Made by a program: the position numbers and the translations under genes. A stretch of DNA of 64,000 bases from CAWINX01 sp963837585. Its GTDB lineage: Bacteria > Actinomycetota > Thermoleophilia > Solirubrobacterales > 70-9. The DNA lies in the NCBI GenBank assembly GCA_963837585.1, contig CAWINX010000004.1, positions 558,001-622,000 on the forward strand. Reading direction: 5' to 3'. This document shows, piece by piece, positions 16,739 to 25,651 of this stretch. Every line of letters starts with the position of its first letter. Within the stretch, counting starts at the first letter, position 1. The notes beneath the pieces are model-generated. The model had not been told where the DNA came from. It saw nothing but the letters and a program-made list of their open reading frames with translations, and made no database searches.

Positions 16739-18841
16739 TCAGCTCGCCGCGGCCGCCAGCTGCTCGGCGGCGCGGGCGGCGTGACGCTCGCGCAGCTCCT
16801 CCTGGACGCTGCGCCGCTCCTCCCCCGGAGCCCGCAAGCGGGTCCAGGCTCCGTCGCTGTCGAGCGCCCAGGCGTTGGCGTTCTCGGCGAAGCAGCGCTC
16901 GAGCACGTCGAGCATCTCGGCTCGCAGCTCCGGGTCCTCGACCGGGGTGACCAGCTCGACGCGACTGTCGAGGTTGCGGGGCATCAGGTCGGCCGAGCCC
17001 ATCAGCACCCGGGTCTCCTCGCCGCGCTGGAAGGCGTAGACCCGCGAGTGCTCGAGGAAGCGGCCGACGATTGAGACGACGCGGATGTTCTCGGAGTAGC
17101 CGGGGACACCGGGACGCAGGCAGCAGATGCCGCGCACGTTGAGATCGACCCGCACCCCCGCCTGCGAGGCCGCGTAGAGCGCGCGGATGCAGCCGGCGTC
17201 GACAAGGGCGTTCATCTTCAGGGCGATCCGCGCCTCCTGTCCGGCCCGGTGCGCTTCGACCGTGCGCTCGATCTCCTCAAGGATGCGGTCGCGCATCGTG
17301 GTCGGTGAGACCAGCACCTTCCGGTATGCGGCCGGCCGGCCGTAGCCGGTCAGGAAGTTGAACATCTCGGCGACATCGGCGCCGATTGCCGGATCGGCGG
17401 TGAACAGCCCAAAGTCGGTGTAGAGGCGCGCCGTCTTCGGGTGGTAGTTGCCGGTCCCGATGTGGACGTACTCGCGCACCCGGTTGCCCTCGCGCCGAGC
17501 GACGAGGATCGCCTTGACGTGCGTCTTCAGGCCGGGGATGCCATAAACGACGTGGACGCCCGACTCCTCCAGCGACTTCGCCCAGTGGATGTTGGCCTCC
17601 TCGTCGAAGCGGGCTTTCAGCTCCACCATGCAGACCGCCTGCTTGCCGCGCTCGGAGGCGCGGATCAGCGACGGGACCAGGGGCGAGTCGTCGCTGGTCC
17701 GGTACACCGTGTGCTTGATCGCCAGCACGTCGGGGTCGGCGACGGCCTGCTCGACGAACCGCTCGACCGAGGTGGTGAAGGAGTCGTAGGGGTGATGGAC
17801 GAGGACGTCGCCCTGGCGGATCGTCGCGAAGAAGTCGACCGGCTCATCGTCCTCGCCCTGTAGGCGGGGCTGGGTGACCGGGGTCCAGGGCGGCTCGCGA
17901 AGCTCGGCGTGACCCGGCACGTTGACGACGTCCCAGAGGTCGGCGAGGTCGATCAGCCCGTCGACGTCGTAGACCTCGCGGTCCTCCAGCCGCAGCGCGT
18001 CGATCAGCTGCTCGCGCAGCTTCGGGTTCATCCCGGCGGCGATCTCCAGCCGCACCACCTCGCCGAAGCGGCGGCGGCGGATCTCGTCCTGGACCGCCTG
18101 CAGCAGGTCGTCGGCCTCGTCGCTGACCGTGAAGTCGGCGTCGCGGGTTACGCGAAAGTAGCCGTAGTCGACGACCTCGGTGCCAGGGAACAGCGAGTCG
18201 AGGTTGGCGGCGATCACCTCCTCCAGCGACACCAGGGCCTTGCCGTTGTCGCCGACCGGGAGGAAGCGGCCGAGCAACTCCTTCGGCACCTTGACGCGGG
18301 CGATGATCTCGGTGCCGCTCTCGGGGTCGCGCAGCAACACGCCGAGGCTGAGCGAGAGGTTTGAGATGTAGGGGAAGGGACGGCCGAGGCCGATCACCAA
18401 CGGGGTCAGCGCCGGGAAGACCTGTTCGTGGAAGCGGACGTCGATCTCACGGCGCTCCTCCGGGCTGGCCGTCTCCAGCGAGACGATCCTGATCCCCTCC
18501 CGCTCGAGCTCGGGACGCAATTCTCCGTTGAAGCAGGCGTGCAGGCGGCGGTCGAGTTCCAGAACCTTGGCCTGGATCGCGTCGATCTGCTCCCCCGGGG
18601 CGAGTCCGTCGGGGCCGCGCGCGTCGATCCCCGCGTCGACCTGGTCGAACAGCCCAGCCACCCGGACCATGAAGAACTCGTCGAGGTTGGAGGCGTAGAT
18701 CGCACAGAACTTGATCCGCTCCATCAGCGGCGTCCCGGCCTCCTCGGCCAGCTCCAAGACCCGCTGGTTGAAGTCGAGCCACGACAGCTCGCGGTTGAAA
18801 TAGAGGGCTGGATCGTCGATCCAGCCATCGTACTGAGGCAT
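16739..18841 (-). CDS. ppk1: polyphosphate kinase 1
   Basis: Makes inorganic polyphosphate from ATP. At 700 residues it has the full four-domain PPK1 length: N domain (LYFNRELSWLDFNQRVLELA), head domain, and two phospholipase-D-like C domains. The autophosphorylated His lies in GLKTHVKAILVARRE and the second conserved His in HIGTGNYHPKTARLYTDFG. It begins 19 bases after the PHP-GT4 stop and probably shares its Pho-box promoter. With ppx, two CHAD proteins and two phosphate transporters nearby it forms a polyphosphate island. Confidence 0.96.
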   Translation of the reverse strand: MPQYDGWIDDPALYFNRELSWLDFNQRVLELAEEAGTPLMERIKFCAIYASNLDEFFMVRVAGLFDQVDAGIDARGPDGLAPGEQIDAIQAKVLELDRRLHACFNGELRPELEREGIRIVSLETASPEERREIDVRFHEQVFPALTPLVIGLGRPFPYISNLSLSLGVLLRDPESGTEIIARVKVPKELLGRFLPVGDNGKALVSLEEVIAANLDSLFPGTEVVDYGYFRVTRDADFTVSDEADDLLQAVQDEIRRRRFGEVVRLEIAAGMNPKLREQLIDALRLEDREVYDVDGLIDLADLWDVVNVPGHAELREPPWTPVTQPRLQGEDDEPVDFFATIRQGDVLVHHPYDSFTTSVERFVEQAVADPDVLAIKHTVYRTSDDSPLVPSLIRASERGKQAVCMVELKARFDEEANIHWAKSLEESGVHVVYGIPGLKTHVKAILVARREGNRVREYVHIGTGNYHPKTARLYTDFGLFTADPAIGADVAEMFNFLTGYGRPAAYRKVLVSPTTMRDRILEEIERTVEAHRAGQEARIALKMNALVDAGCIRALYAASQAGVRVDLNVRGICCLRPGVPGYSENIRVVSIVGRFLEHSRVYAFQRGEETRVLMGSADLMPRNLDSRVELVTPVEDPELRAEMLDVLERCFAENANAWALDSDGAWTRLRAPGEERRSVQEELRERHAARAAEQLAAAAS

Positions 18842-18860
18842 CTCAGGCGTTCCGGTCGGC

Positions 18861-21138
18861 TCAGGCGGCGCGGGCGGGAGCTTGCTCGGCGCCGGGGGCG
18901 ATGGCGTCGAGGGCGCGACCGTAACCCGTGGCGAGCTGCTCCAGCGCCCGTTCCCACGAGCGCGCCCGGGCAGCGCGAGCGGCCGAAGCCCCGAGGTGGC
19001 GGCGCAGCAGCGGCGAGGAGGCGAGCTGGAGGACGACGCCGGCGATCTGGTTGGCGTCGGGGCGGCAGAGCATTCCGGTGTGGCGGTTCTCGATCAGCGA
19101 GGCGGGGCCACCCTCGGCGACCGCGACCACCGGTAGGCCGCTGGCGCCGGCCTCGACGATCACCTGGCCGTAGGTGTCGGTTTGAGAGCAGAAGAGGAAG
19201 AGGTCGGCGCTGGCGTAGGCGCGGGCCAGGTCCTCACCCTCCAGCCAGCCGAGGAAGGTCGCCTTGTCGCCGAGCCGCCTGCGCAGTTCGCCCTCCTCGG
19301 GCCCGCCACCGGCGACCAAGAGGTGCAGGCTGGGCTCAGCTCGCTGCGCGAGCAGGAAGCTCTCGGCCAGCAGGTCGACCCCCTTCTCGCGGGTCAGGCG
19401 GCCGGCGTAGAGGACCTTCAGCTCGCCGGGGTAGGACTCCGGGTCGGCTTTCTCGGGGTCGAAGCGAGAAATGTCGACACCGCGCTCCCAGCGGCCGACC
19501 CGTGCCGCGTCGACCCCCAGGCGGGTCAGCGAGCGGTCCGCCGCCGTGCTCGGTGAGAGGACGACCGACGGGGCGCCGTAGAAGGCTCCGAGCGCCGCGT
19601 CGGCCATCAGCTCCAGACTGCCGTCGCCGCTGCGCAGGCCCGCGTAGGCGCCCAAGCTCAGTGTGGTAGCTGCCGACCAGGGGCATCCCGGTGACGCGGC
19701 TGAGCAACGTCGCGGCGATTCCGGCCGGGCCGGGGGCGGTGACGTGAAGGAGGTCGTAGCGGCCCTCGGCAAGGGTCTCGACCATGTCGGTGAGGCCGGG
19801 CACGCCGAGTCTCATTCCCTCATAGAAAGGGACTTCCAGCTCGGCCGCGGCGGGTAGCCGCCGGTCGACGGCGCCGTCGGTGCCGACCACCTCGACCTCG
19901 AAGCCGGGAACGCCACGCTCGCGGATCTGCTCGATCGTGTGGGTGACTCCGTGCATCGACTCGATCCCGTCGGCGATCACCGCGACCCGCGCCGGCTCGT
20001 CGGCGCGAGCGGCGAGCTTCGCCTTCTCGGCGCCCAGGAAGGCCGCGGAAGGCGCGTAGGGGATCGCCGGCAGCAGGGCGTCGAAGAGGCCGCCGATAGC
20101 AGCGGGCGCATTGCCGGCGGCGATCGCCGCCGCACCGTCAGCCACCGCCGAGCGCAGGCGCCGCTCGTGGATGCGGCGGGCGCGGCGGTAAAGGCCGGCG
20201 TGGGAGAAGTCATCGGACTGGAGGTGGGCGATCAGCGCCTCGCCGCGCTGCTCCATCCCGATCGAGGCAAGCCAACCCTCAAGCAGGCCGCGGGCGTCGT
20301 CGGGCCCGATGTCTGCGGCCACCTTGCCCTCGCGGGCAGCGCCCTCGCCGATCACCCGCTGCGCGATCTTCAGCACAGCGGCGGGATCGGGCGCGCCCCC
20401 GCCCTCGGTCCGTCCGTCGAGGGCGAGGGCGCGAGTCGCAAGCGCCATCGCGGCGTGCGCCCACTTGGCGGCGCTGCCCTGTTCGCCGCCGGCAGCGATG
20501 CCCTCGCCGCTACGGAGGTGGCGCAGAAACTCTTCCGGCGTGGGCGCGGCCGGCGCCTCGGTGAAGGTGCGGCCGATGTCCACGCCGGCGTGATCGTCAG
20601 AGCCGCCGATGCCGGTCCCACCGTGCGTCTCGATGTAGATGACGGCCGGCATGTTCAGCTCCGCGGCCCGCGACCCGTTGCGCACCTCCCAGATCGGGAA
20701 GAGCTCCGCCAGGCGGCGGCGATGGCGCTGGGTGAGGGGCGCGGCGACGTTGTAGAAGGGGTGGGCGAGCGCGCAGGCGATCTCGTTGTCGCGAAGGTAG
20801 GTGGCGCAGGCCTCGACGTCGCCGGAGTGTGCCTGCAGCCACTCGTGGTCTCCGGGAGTGATCCCGTAACAGAGGACGTGAACCGCCTGGGGCTCGCCGG
20901 CGAAGCGGGCGGTCAGCTCCTCGGAGACGAAGCAGTCGGGACGGTCGGCCAGCTCCAGGCAACCGTCGATCGTGTCGTGATCGGTGATCGTCACGAAGTC
21001 CATGCCGCGACGCTTGGCGAGGTCGTAGACCTCCTGCGGCGGGGTGGCGCACTCGGGAAGCCCCAGAGAGCGCTGCACGCCCAAGCGCGAGAGCTGCGAG
21101 GCGGTCGAGTGGCAATGCATGTCAACGCGGGAAGTCAT
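18861..21138 (-). CDS. PHP-domain / GT4 glycosyltransferase fusion, frameshifted
   Basis: About 758 residues after correcting one extra base in the C3 run at 19651-19653. Residues 1-210 are a PHP phosphoesterase domain with its metal motifs intact: DMHCHST, VTITDHDTIDG, LAHPFYN, GSDDHAG. A helical linker follows. From about residue 385 comes a GT4 glycosyltransferase: an N-terminal half with EGRYDLLHVTAPGPAG, then KVLYAGRLTREKGVDLLAE and FLFCSQTDTYGQVIVEAGASG with the EX7E-type site. Start at 21138 has a strong GAGGGAG site. It has a Pho box upstream and leads the ppk-DUF47-PiT genes. The substrate is unknown; a role in replacing phospholipid or phosphate polymer by glycolipid is an inference. 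Confidence 0.85.
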
Positions 21139-21201
21139 CGGTGTCTCCCTCTTTGTCATCGATTTATCACCACAAGATTCCGCCATTAGCAGGGAAAACT
21201 T

Positions 21202-21240
21202 GTGAACCTGTGGGAACCGCCCGGTGAAGATCCTGTGACC
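21202..21240 (-). promoter_or_regulatory. Pho box (four 11-bp repeats) upstream of PHP-GT4-ppk
   Basis: On the plus strand GTGAACCTGTG, GGAACCGCCCG, GTGAAGATCCT and GTGACC follow each other with an exact 11-bp period (202, 213, 224, 235). Read on the minus strand these are TTCAC-type repeats like the actinobacterial PhoP box. They end 64 bases before the PHP-GT4 ATG, with a possible -10 (GCTAAT) at 21185-21190. Confidence 0.65.
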
Positions 21241-21251
21241 CGCGACGCCAC

Positions 21252-21298
21252 CGGTGCAACGCGTAGGTGGGCTATTTCCCCACCTACGCGTTACACCG
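21252..21298. repeat. long hairpin, CGGTGCAACG family (copy 1)
   Basis: A 14-bp perfect stem (AACGCGTAGGTGGG with its complement) is extended by five more pairs after one C-A mismatch; the loop is 7 nt. It lies between the 3' end of the second CHAD gene and the Pho box. No T-run follows, so it is not a classic terminator. The outer sequence CGGTGCAACGC recurs in the hairpin at 39218. Confidence 0.6.
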
Positions 21299-21310
21299 CA
21301 GGGGCGTGCC

Positions 21311-21730
21311 TTACAGCGAGCGCTCGAGAGCGGCCCAGGTGCCCTTGCTCGCCTCGGCCTGCCAGAGGTCGCGGAAGCGGCCGAAGAGGCGCTCGCGACG
21401 CCTTTTCAGCAGCGAGACCAGCGAGGGGATCCCTTCGGCCCGGGGCATCGTCACATCGCAGTCATGAATATCGCCGAGCACCGACTGCAGCTCCCTGGCG
21501 GCGCGGAGGGCGGCGACCGCGTCGGGGCCGAAGCAGGACTCGGTGATCTCAAGCACGTAGCGCAGCCGCTTGGCGGCGATCCGCAGGTTGTGCTGCGCAG
21601 CCGCCGCGGTGGGGTCGAGCGCGCCCTCGGCAAGGTCCCTCAGCTCATCGAGGCGGGTGCGGACGATCAGCGCCGCGTTTCGGCGCAGCGACGCATCGGG
21701 GTCGAGCCCCTTCACCTTGCGCGCCTTCAC
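21311..21730 (-). CDS. CHAD domain protein, C-terminal half
   Basis: 139 residues carrying the second half of a CHAD domain: HNLRIAAKRLRYVLEITESCF and LQSVLGDIHDCDVTM. CHAD helices bind polyphosphate through conserved basic residues. The GTG start overlaps the stop of the preceding CHAD half (GTGA) and has a GAGGAGG site 5 bases upstream, which argues for two separate coupled genes. A single-base indel in an originally continuous gene is the alternative. Confidence 0.75.
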   Translation of the reverse strand: MKARKVKGLDPDASLRRNAALIVRTRLDELRDLAEGALDPTAAAAQHNLRIAAKRLRYVLEITESCFGPDAVAALRAARELQSVLGDIHDCDVTMPRAEGIPSLVSLLKRRRERLFGRFRDLWQAEASKGTWAALERSL

Positions 21731-22200
21731 GCCGCCTCCTCGACAAGCCTGCCGAGCCGGCGTCGAAGCTTGCGCAGGCGCTTCTTGGTGACGAGTTCCG
21801 CCAGCCCATCGTTGGCCTGGCGCTGCTCCTCGCGCAGTCGCTCGATCAGGGCGAGGACCCGCTCGCGGTCGTCGGGATCGGCCTCGCCGACGAAGCCCCC
21901 GAGGAACTCGATCTCGACGTCGCAATCTCGCCGCGCGCCGAGCGCGTCGGCCAGCGCCTTGACCTCCTTCAGCGTCTTGCGGAAGCGCTTGCGCGGAAAG
22001 CAGGGCTCGAAGACCTCCATCGCGGCGCGCAGGCGGCGGGTGGCCACCCGCATGTCGTGGACCCGCTCAACGTCCCCCGTGTCGAGGACGCCGCGCGAGT
22101 GCTCGAAGACCTCGGCGGCGCGGACGCCGACCACCCGGGCCGCGGCCGGCCCGAACCGCTCCTCGCAATCGAATCCCGGAACCTCGCGCGGTCGCGCCAT
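21727..22200 (-). CDS. CHAD domain protein, N-terminal half
   Basis: 157 residues with the first CHAD half: VERVHDMRVATRRLRAAMEVF, followed by LADALGARRDCDVEIEFL and a basic C-terminus (KKRLRKLRRRLGRL). The conserved HDMRVxTRRLR basic helix is the polyphosphate-binding element. It follows ppx after an 78-bp gap that holds a hairpin. With the next gene it makes one complete CHAD domain, so the two chains may work together on polyphosphate granules. Confidence 0.78.
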   Translation of the reverse strand: MARPREVPGFDCEERFGPAAARVVGVRAAEVFEHSRGVLDTGDVERVHDMRVATRRLRAAMEVFEPCFPRKRFRKTLKEVKALADALGARRDCDVEIEFLGGFVGEADPDDRERVLALIERLREEQRQANDGLAELVTKKRLRKLRRRLGRLVEEAA

Positions 22201-22228
22201 GGGCTGAGGCTAACCCGCCGAACAAGCG

Positions 22229-22274
22229 TTCCGCTGTTCCTTTGCCCAGCTATGGCCGGAAAAGAACAGCGGAA
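22229..22274. repeat. hairpin between ppx and the CHAD genes
   Basis: Perfect 11-bp arms TTCCGCTGTTC and GAACAGCGGAA with a 24-nt loop, starting 4 bases after the ppx stop. There is no T-run on the minus strand. It may stabilise the upstream phoU-ppx transcript or slow read-through into the CHAD genes. Confidence 0.5.
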
Positions 22275-22278
22275 GGGC

Positions 22279-23187
22279 TTAGGCGGCGAGGCGCGCCGGC
22301 GAGGAGCCGTTGGCGTTGCCGTTGAGCAGATCGAGGATGACGCCCTCGCGCAAGCCGCCCTTGCCGATCTGGAGTGGCTGGCCGAGCAGCTCGGAAACCT
22401 TCTCGAGGAGCAGCACGCCGGTGGCGAGGATGCGGACCCGTTCGGGGTCGAGCTCAAATCGTCGGGCGACCTCGGCGGCGGGATCGCCGGCCAGCACCCG
22501 TATCCCCCGCTCCAGCGTCTCGTACTCCAGGACCGCGCCGACCAGGCGGCGCAGCGAGGTCGCGCTGCCGCCGACCGCGACCGCCTGCGCCGGGTGCTCG
22601 ACCTCGACGCCATCGAAGAAGTCGTCGATGCGATCGCGGATCTTGCGGATCTCCGCCGCCGAGGGCGGGTCGGAGGCGATCAGCTCGTCGGCGAGCACCC
22701 CGGAGCCGACCTTCCAAGAGCGCACTTTCTCGACCCCACCGGGGACGGAACCGAGGATGACCTCGGTCGAGCCGCCGCCGACGTCGACCACTCCGACCTT
22801 GCCCTCGACCGGATGCCCGAGCGTCTTGGTGGCGCCGATGAAGGAGAGCCTCCCCTCCTCCTCCTCGCTGAGGATGTCGACTGGGACGCCGGAAGCGTCG
22901 GCGATCGCCTTGGCGGCCTGCTCGCCATTGACGGCCTCGCGCACCGCGGCGGTGGCCACCGAGCGGATCGTCTCCGCGCCCAGCTCTCTGGCGAGCCGCA
23001 CCTGGGTGGCGACGATCTCCGCGACCTCCTCGGTCTTCTCGGGGAGGATCGCTCCGGAGTCGTCCAGCGCCTTGTTGATCCGCGTGTAGGCCCGCTGCTC
23101 CATCACCTTCTTGAGCTGACCGTCGATCGGCTCGGCGACGAGCACGCGAGTCGTGTTGGAGCCGATGTCTATGGCAGCGCAGAGCAT
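22279..23187 (-). CDS. ppx: exopolyphosphatase / Ppx-GppA phosphatase
   Basis: 302-residue actin-like ATPase-fold enzyme that hydrolyses polyphosphate from the end, or pppGpp. Motifs: AAIDIGSNTTRVLVAE near the start (phosphate 1 loop), IRSVATAAVREA, GVVDVGGGSTEVILGS (phosphate 2 loop) and AVAVGGSATSL. It is the short form without the C-terminal HD-like domains, as in mycobacterial Ppx1. ATG at 23187 was chosen because sequence upstream has no family match. It lies 46 bases after phoU in the pst operon. Confidence 0.93.
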   Translation of the reverse strand: MLCAAIDIGSNTTRVLVAEPIDGQLKKVMEQRAYTRINKALDDSGAILPEKTEEVAEIVATQVRLARELGAETIRSVATAAVREAVNGEQAAKAIADASGVPVDILSEEEEGRLSFIGATKTLGHPVEGKVGVVDVGGGSTEVILGSVPGGVEKVRSWKVGSGVLADELIASDPPSAAEIRKIRDRIDDFFDGVEVEHPAQAVAVGGSATSLRRLVGAVLEYETLERGIRVLAGDPAAEVARRFELDPERVRILATGVLLLEKVSELLGQPLQIGKGGLREGVILDLLNGNANGSSPARLAA

Positions 23188-23233
23188 TGGCGGGGGCCAG
23201 GGCAATGTTCGCAAACGCTTCGGACCCGCTCGA

Positions 23234-23920
23234 CTACTGGGCGGGGTGCGAGGCGTCTTCGAACTCGCGGAAGAGGCCGGTGACGACGAAGGCGACCTGC
23301 TCGCCGATGTCGACCGCGTTGTCGGCGATCCGCTCGATCGCCCGGGCGGCAAGCAACATCGTCATCGCCCACTCGCGCCGGTCGGCGTCGTCGCCGATCT
23401 CCAAGGCGAGCCCAAAGCACTCGCGGTTGAGGTTGTCGACCACGTCGTCTTGGCGGACCAGGTCGCGGGCCATCTCGACGTCGCGCCCCCCGAAGGCCCG
23501 CTTCGCCTGGCCGATCAGGGTGCGGGTCTGGCGACCCATGGCGAGGATCAGCTTCACCATCTCCTCATCGGCCGGCGGCTCGTTGCCGGACAGCGGGATC
23601 ATCTTGCAGATGTTCACGCACTGATCGCCCATCCGCTCGACGTTCTTCAGCACGTGCAGGAGCGCCGAGATCAGCCGCAGGTCGGTCGCCACCGGCGACT
23701 GCGTGGCGAGCAGGGTGATCAGGCTCTGGTGGACCTCCAGGTAGCGACCGTCGATGCGATCGTCGTCGGCGACGACGAGCTGGGCCAACTCGACATCGGC
23801 GTGCTCGATCGCCTCCAGGGTGCGGTCGAGAGCGGCGCTGACCAGGTCGAGGCCGCCGAGCGCGCTCTCCTCGAGGCGGTCGAGCTCCTCCTGGTACTGG
23901 GTTCGGGTCCCCTCCATCAT
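23234..23920 (-). CDS. phoU: phosphate transport system regulator PhoU
   Basis: 228 residues, two PhoU three-helix bundles. Typical segments: YQEELDRLEESALGGLDLV, MGDQCVNICK with the metal-binding residues in the first repeat, and AIERIADNAVDIGEQVAFVVTG in the second. PhoU links the Pst transporter to the PhoR/PhoP signal and prevents toxic phosphate uptake. The ATG overlaps the pstB stop (ATGATGG). No histidine kinase gene is in the window. Confidence 0.95.
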   Translation of the reverse strand: MMEGTRTQYQEELDRLEESALGGLDLVSAALDRTLEAIEHADVELAQLVVADDDRIDGRYLEVHQSLITLLATQSPVATDLRLISALLHVLKNVERMGDQCVNICKMIPLSGNEPPADEEMVKLILAMGRQTRTLIGQAKRAFGGRDVEMARDLVRQDDVVDNLNRECFGLALEIGDDADRREWAMTMLLAARAIERIADNAVDIGEQVAFVVTGLFREFEDASHPAQ

Positions 23921-24771
23921 CCGAATTTCCCGGTCACGTATTGCTCGGTGCGATCGTCGTCGGGGTTGGTGAAGAGCTTGTCGGTCGGGCCGACCTCGAC
24001 CAACTCGCCGTTCAGCATGAAGGCGGTCGTGTCGGCCACCCGGGCGGCCTGCTGCATGTTGTGGGTGACGATGACGATCGTCACCCGCTCCTTCAACTCG
24101 CCGATCAGCTCCTCGATCTTCAGGGTGGCCACCGGGTCGAGCGCCGAGCAGGGCTCGTCCATCAGCAGGACCTCGGGGTCGACGGCGAGCGCTCGTGCGA
24201 TGCAGAGGCGCTGCTGCTGGCCCCCCGAGAGACCCGCCCCGGGCTTGCTCAGTCGATCCTTGACTTCCTCCCAGAGGCTCGCTCCGACAAGCGCCTCGCG
24301 AACCCGATCCTCGGTCTCCTTGCGGGGAGCGCCGGTGAACCGCAGCCCCGCGGCGACGTTGTCGAAGATCGACATGGTCGGAAACGGGTTGGGCTTCTGG
24401 AAGACCATGCCGACGGCTCGGCGCACCGCGACGACGTCGACGCCGGGGCCGTAGAGGTCGGCCTCGTCCAGCATCACCTTCCCCTCGGCGCGGGCGCCCG
24501 GGATTTCCTCGTGCATCCGGTTGATGCAGCGAACCATCGTCGACTTGCCGCATCCGGAAGGCCCGATGATCGCGGTCACGTCCGTCGCGGAAAAGTAGAG
24601 GTCGACCTCTTTGACCGCTTGATGGTCACCGTAGTAGGCGCTGAGGCTGCGCAGCTCGACTTGGCGCTTCGCTGCCGCGGCGGGCGCCTCGGTCGCCGCG
24701 GCGACCGGCTGCGCGCCCGGGGTGGCGTCGAGGACGGGATCCGGGTTCATTTCAGGCGGCTCCTTGGACAC
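23917..24771 (-). CDS. pstB: phosphate ABC transporter ATP-binding protein
   Basis: 284-residue ATPase of the high-affinity phosphate importer. Walker A GPSGCGKST is at residues 70-78, followed by the PstB-specific VRCINRMHE; the signature is LSGGQQQRLCIARALA and Walker B is EVLLMDEPCSALDP. The first 35 residues form a Pro/Ala-rich extension not seen in most PstB proteins. The start lies inside the last codons of pstA (20-bp overlap). Confidence 0.97.
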   Translation of the reverse strand: MSKEPPEMNPDPVLDATPGAQPVAAATEAPAAAAKRQVELRSLSAYYGDHQAVKEVDLYFSATDVTAIIGPSGCGKSTMVRCINRMHEEIPGARAEGKVMLDEADLYGPGVDVVAVRRAVGMVFQKPNPFPTMSIFDNVAAGLRFTGAPRKETEDRVREALVGASLWEEVKDRLSKPGAGLSGGQQQRLCIARALAVDPEVLLMDEPCSALDPVATLKIEELIGELKERVTIVIVTHNMQQAARVADTTAFMLNGELVEVGPTDKLFTNPDDDRTEQYVTGKFG

Positions 24772-25651
24772 GGCTTCTCCGTTGGATCAGCTTGGCGAGC
24801 AGGGTGACGATCAGGATCATTGTGACGAGTGCGATCGCGGCGCCCCATGCCCGTTGTACCAACTCTTGGTTGGGCTGCTTGAGGTCCTGGAAGATCTGGG
24901 CGGGGAGCGAGTTCATCGGCTGGTTCAGGTCGAACGTGGTCGCCTTGACGATCGTCGCCGTAAAGAGGAGTGGCGCGGTCTCCCCGGCCGCGCGGGCGAC
25001 CGCCAGCAGCGAGCCGGTGACGATCCCCGAGGCGGCGGTGGGAAGGACGACTCTGGCAACGACCTTCCAGCGCGGCGCGCCGATTGCGAGCGCCGCCTCC
25101 CGCAGCGAATCGGGAACCAGTTTCAGCACGACCTCGCAGGATCGGGTGACGATCGGCAGCATCAGCAGCGCCAGGGCGACGGAGCCCTTCCAGCCGGCGA
25201 AGCTGGAGCCGCCGGTGCCGGCCAGGACCAGGGTGATGTAGACGAAGAGGCCGAAGACGATCGAGGGCACCCCGGTCATCACGTCGACGAAGAAGCGAAC
25301 GGCCTGGGCCAGCTTTCCGTCGCCGCCAAACTCGGTCAGGTACAGGGCCACCCCGACTCCGAGCGGGACCGCGATCAGCGCCGCCAGGCCGACGATCTCG
25401 ATCGTCCCAAGGATCGCGCTCTTCACTCCACCCTGGTCGCCGAAGAAGTTGCCGGTCGGGTCGGTGGTGAAGAAGCCGATGCTCCAGGCGCCGAGTCCTT
25501 TGCGCAGGATGTAGTAGAGGATCAGGACCAGCGGCACGATCGCCACCACGGTCCCCAGTAAGAGCAGCAAGCGGGCGGCGCGGTCGACGCGGCGGCGGCG
25601 AGCGCTGATCGGGGGCAGCGGGTTGTGCCGAGGCGGGGTCGCCGACTCCAT
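24752..25651 (-). CDS. pstA: phosphate ABC transporter permease PstA
   Basis: 299 residues with six membrane segments. Contains the PstA signature stretch FVDVMTGVPSIVFGLFVY and the EAA-type loop EAALAIGAPRWKVVARVVLP that docks on PstB. The start follows the pstC stop directly (25651/25652). Part of the pstS-pstC-pstA-pstB-phoU operon. Confidence 0.96.
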   Translation of the reverse strand: MESATPPRHNPLPPISARRRRVDRAARLLLLLGTVVAIVPLVLILYYILRKGLGAWSIGFFTTDPTGNFFGDQGGVKSAILGTIEIVGLAALIAVPLGVGVALYLTEFGGDGKLAQAVRFFVDVMTGVPSIVFGLFVYITLVLAGTGGSSFAGWKGSVALALLMLPIVTRSCEVVLKLVPDSLREAALAIGAPRWKVVARVVLPTAASGIVTGSLLAVARAAGETAPLLFTATIVKATTFDLNQPMNSLPAQIFQDLKQPNQELVQRAWGAAIALVTMILIVTLLAKLIQRRSRVQGAA

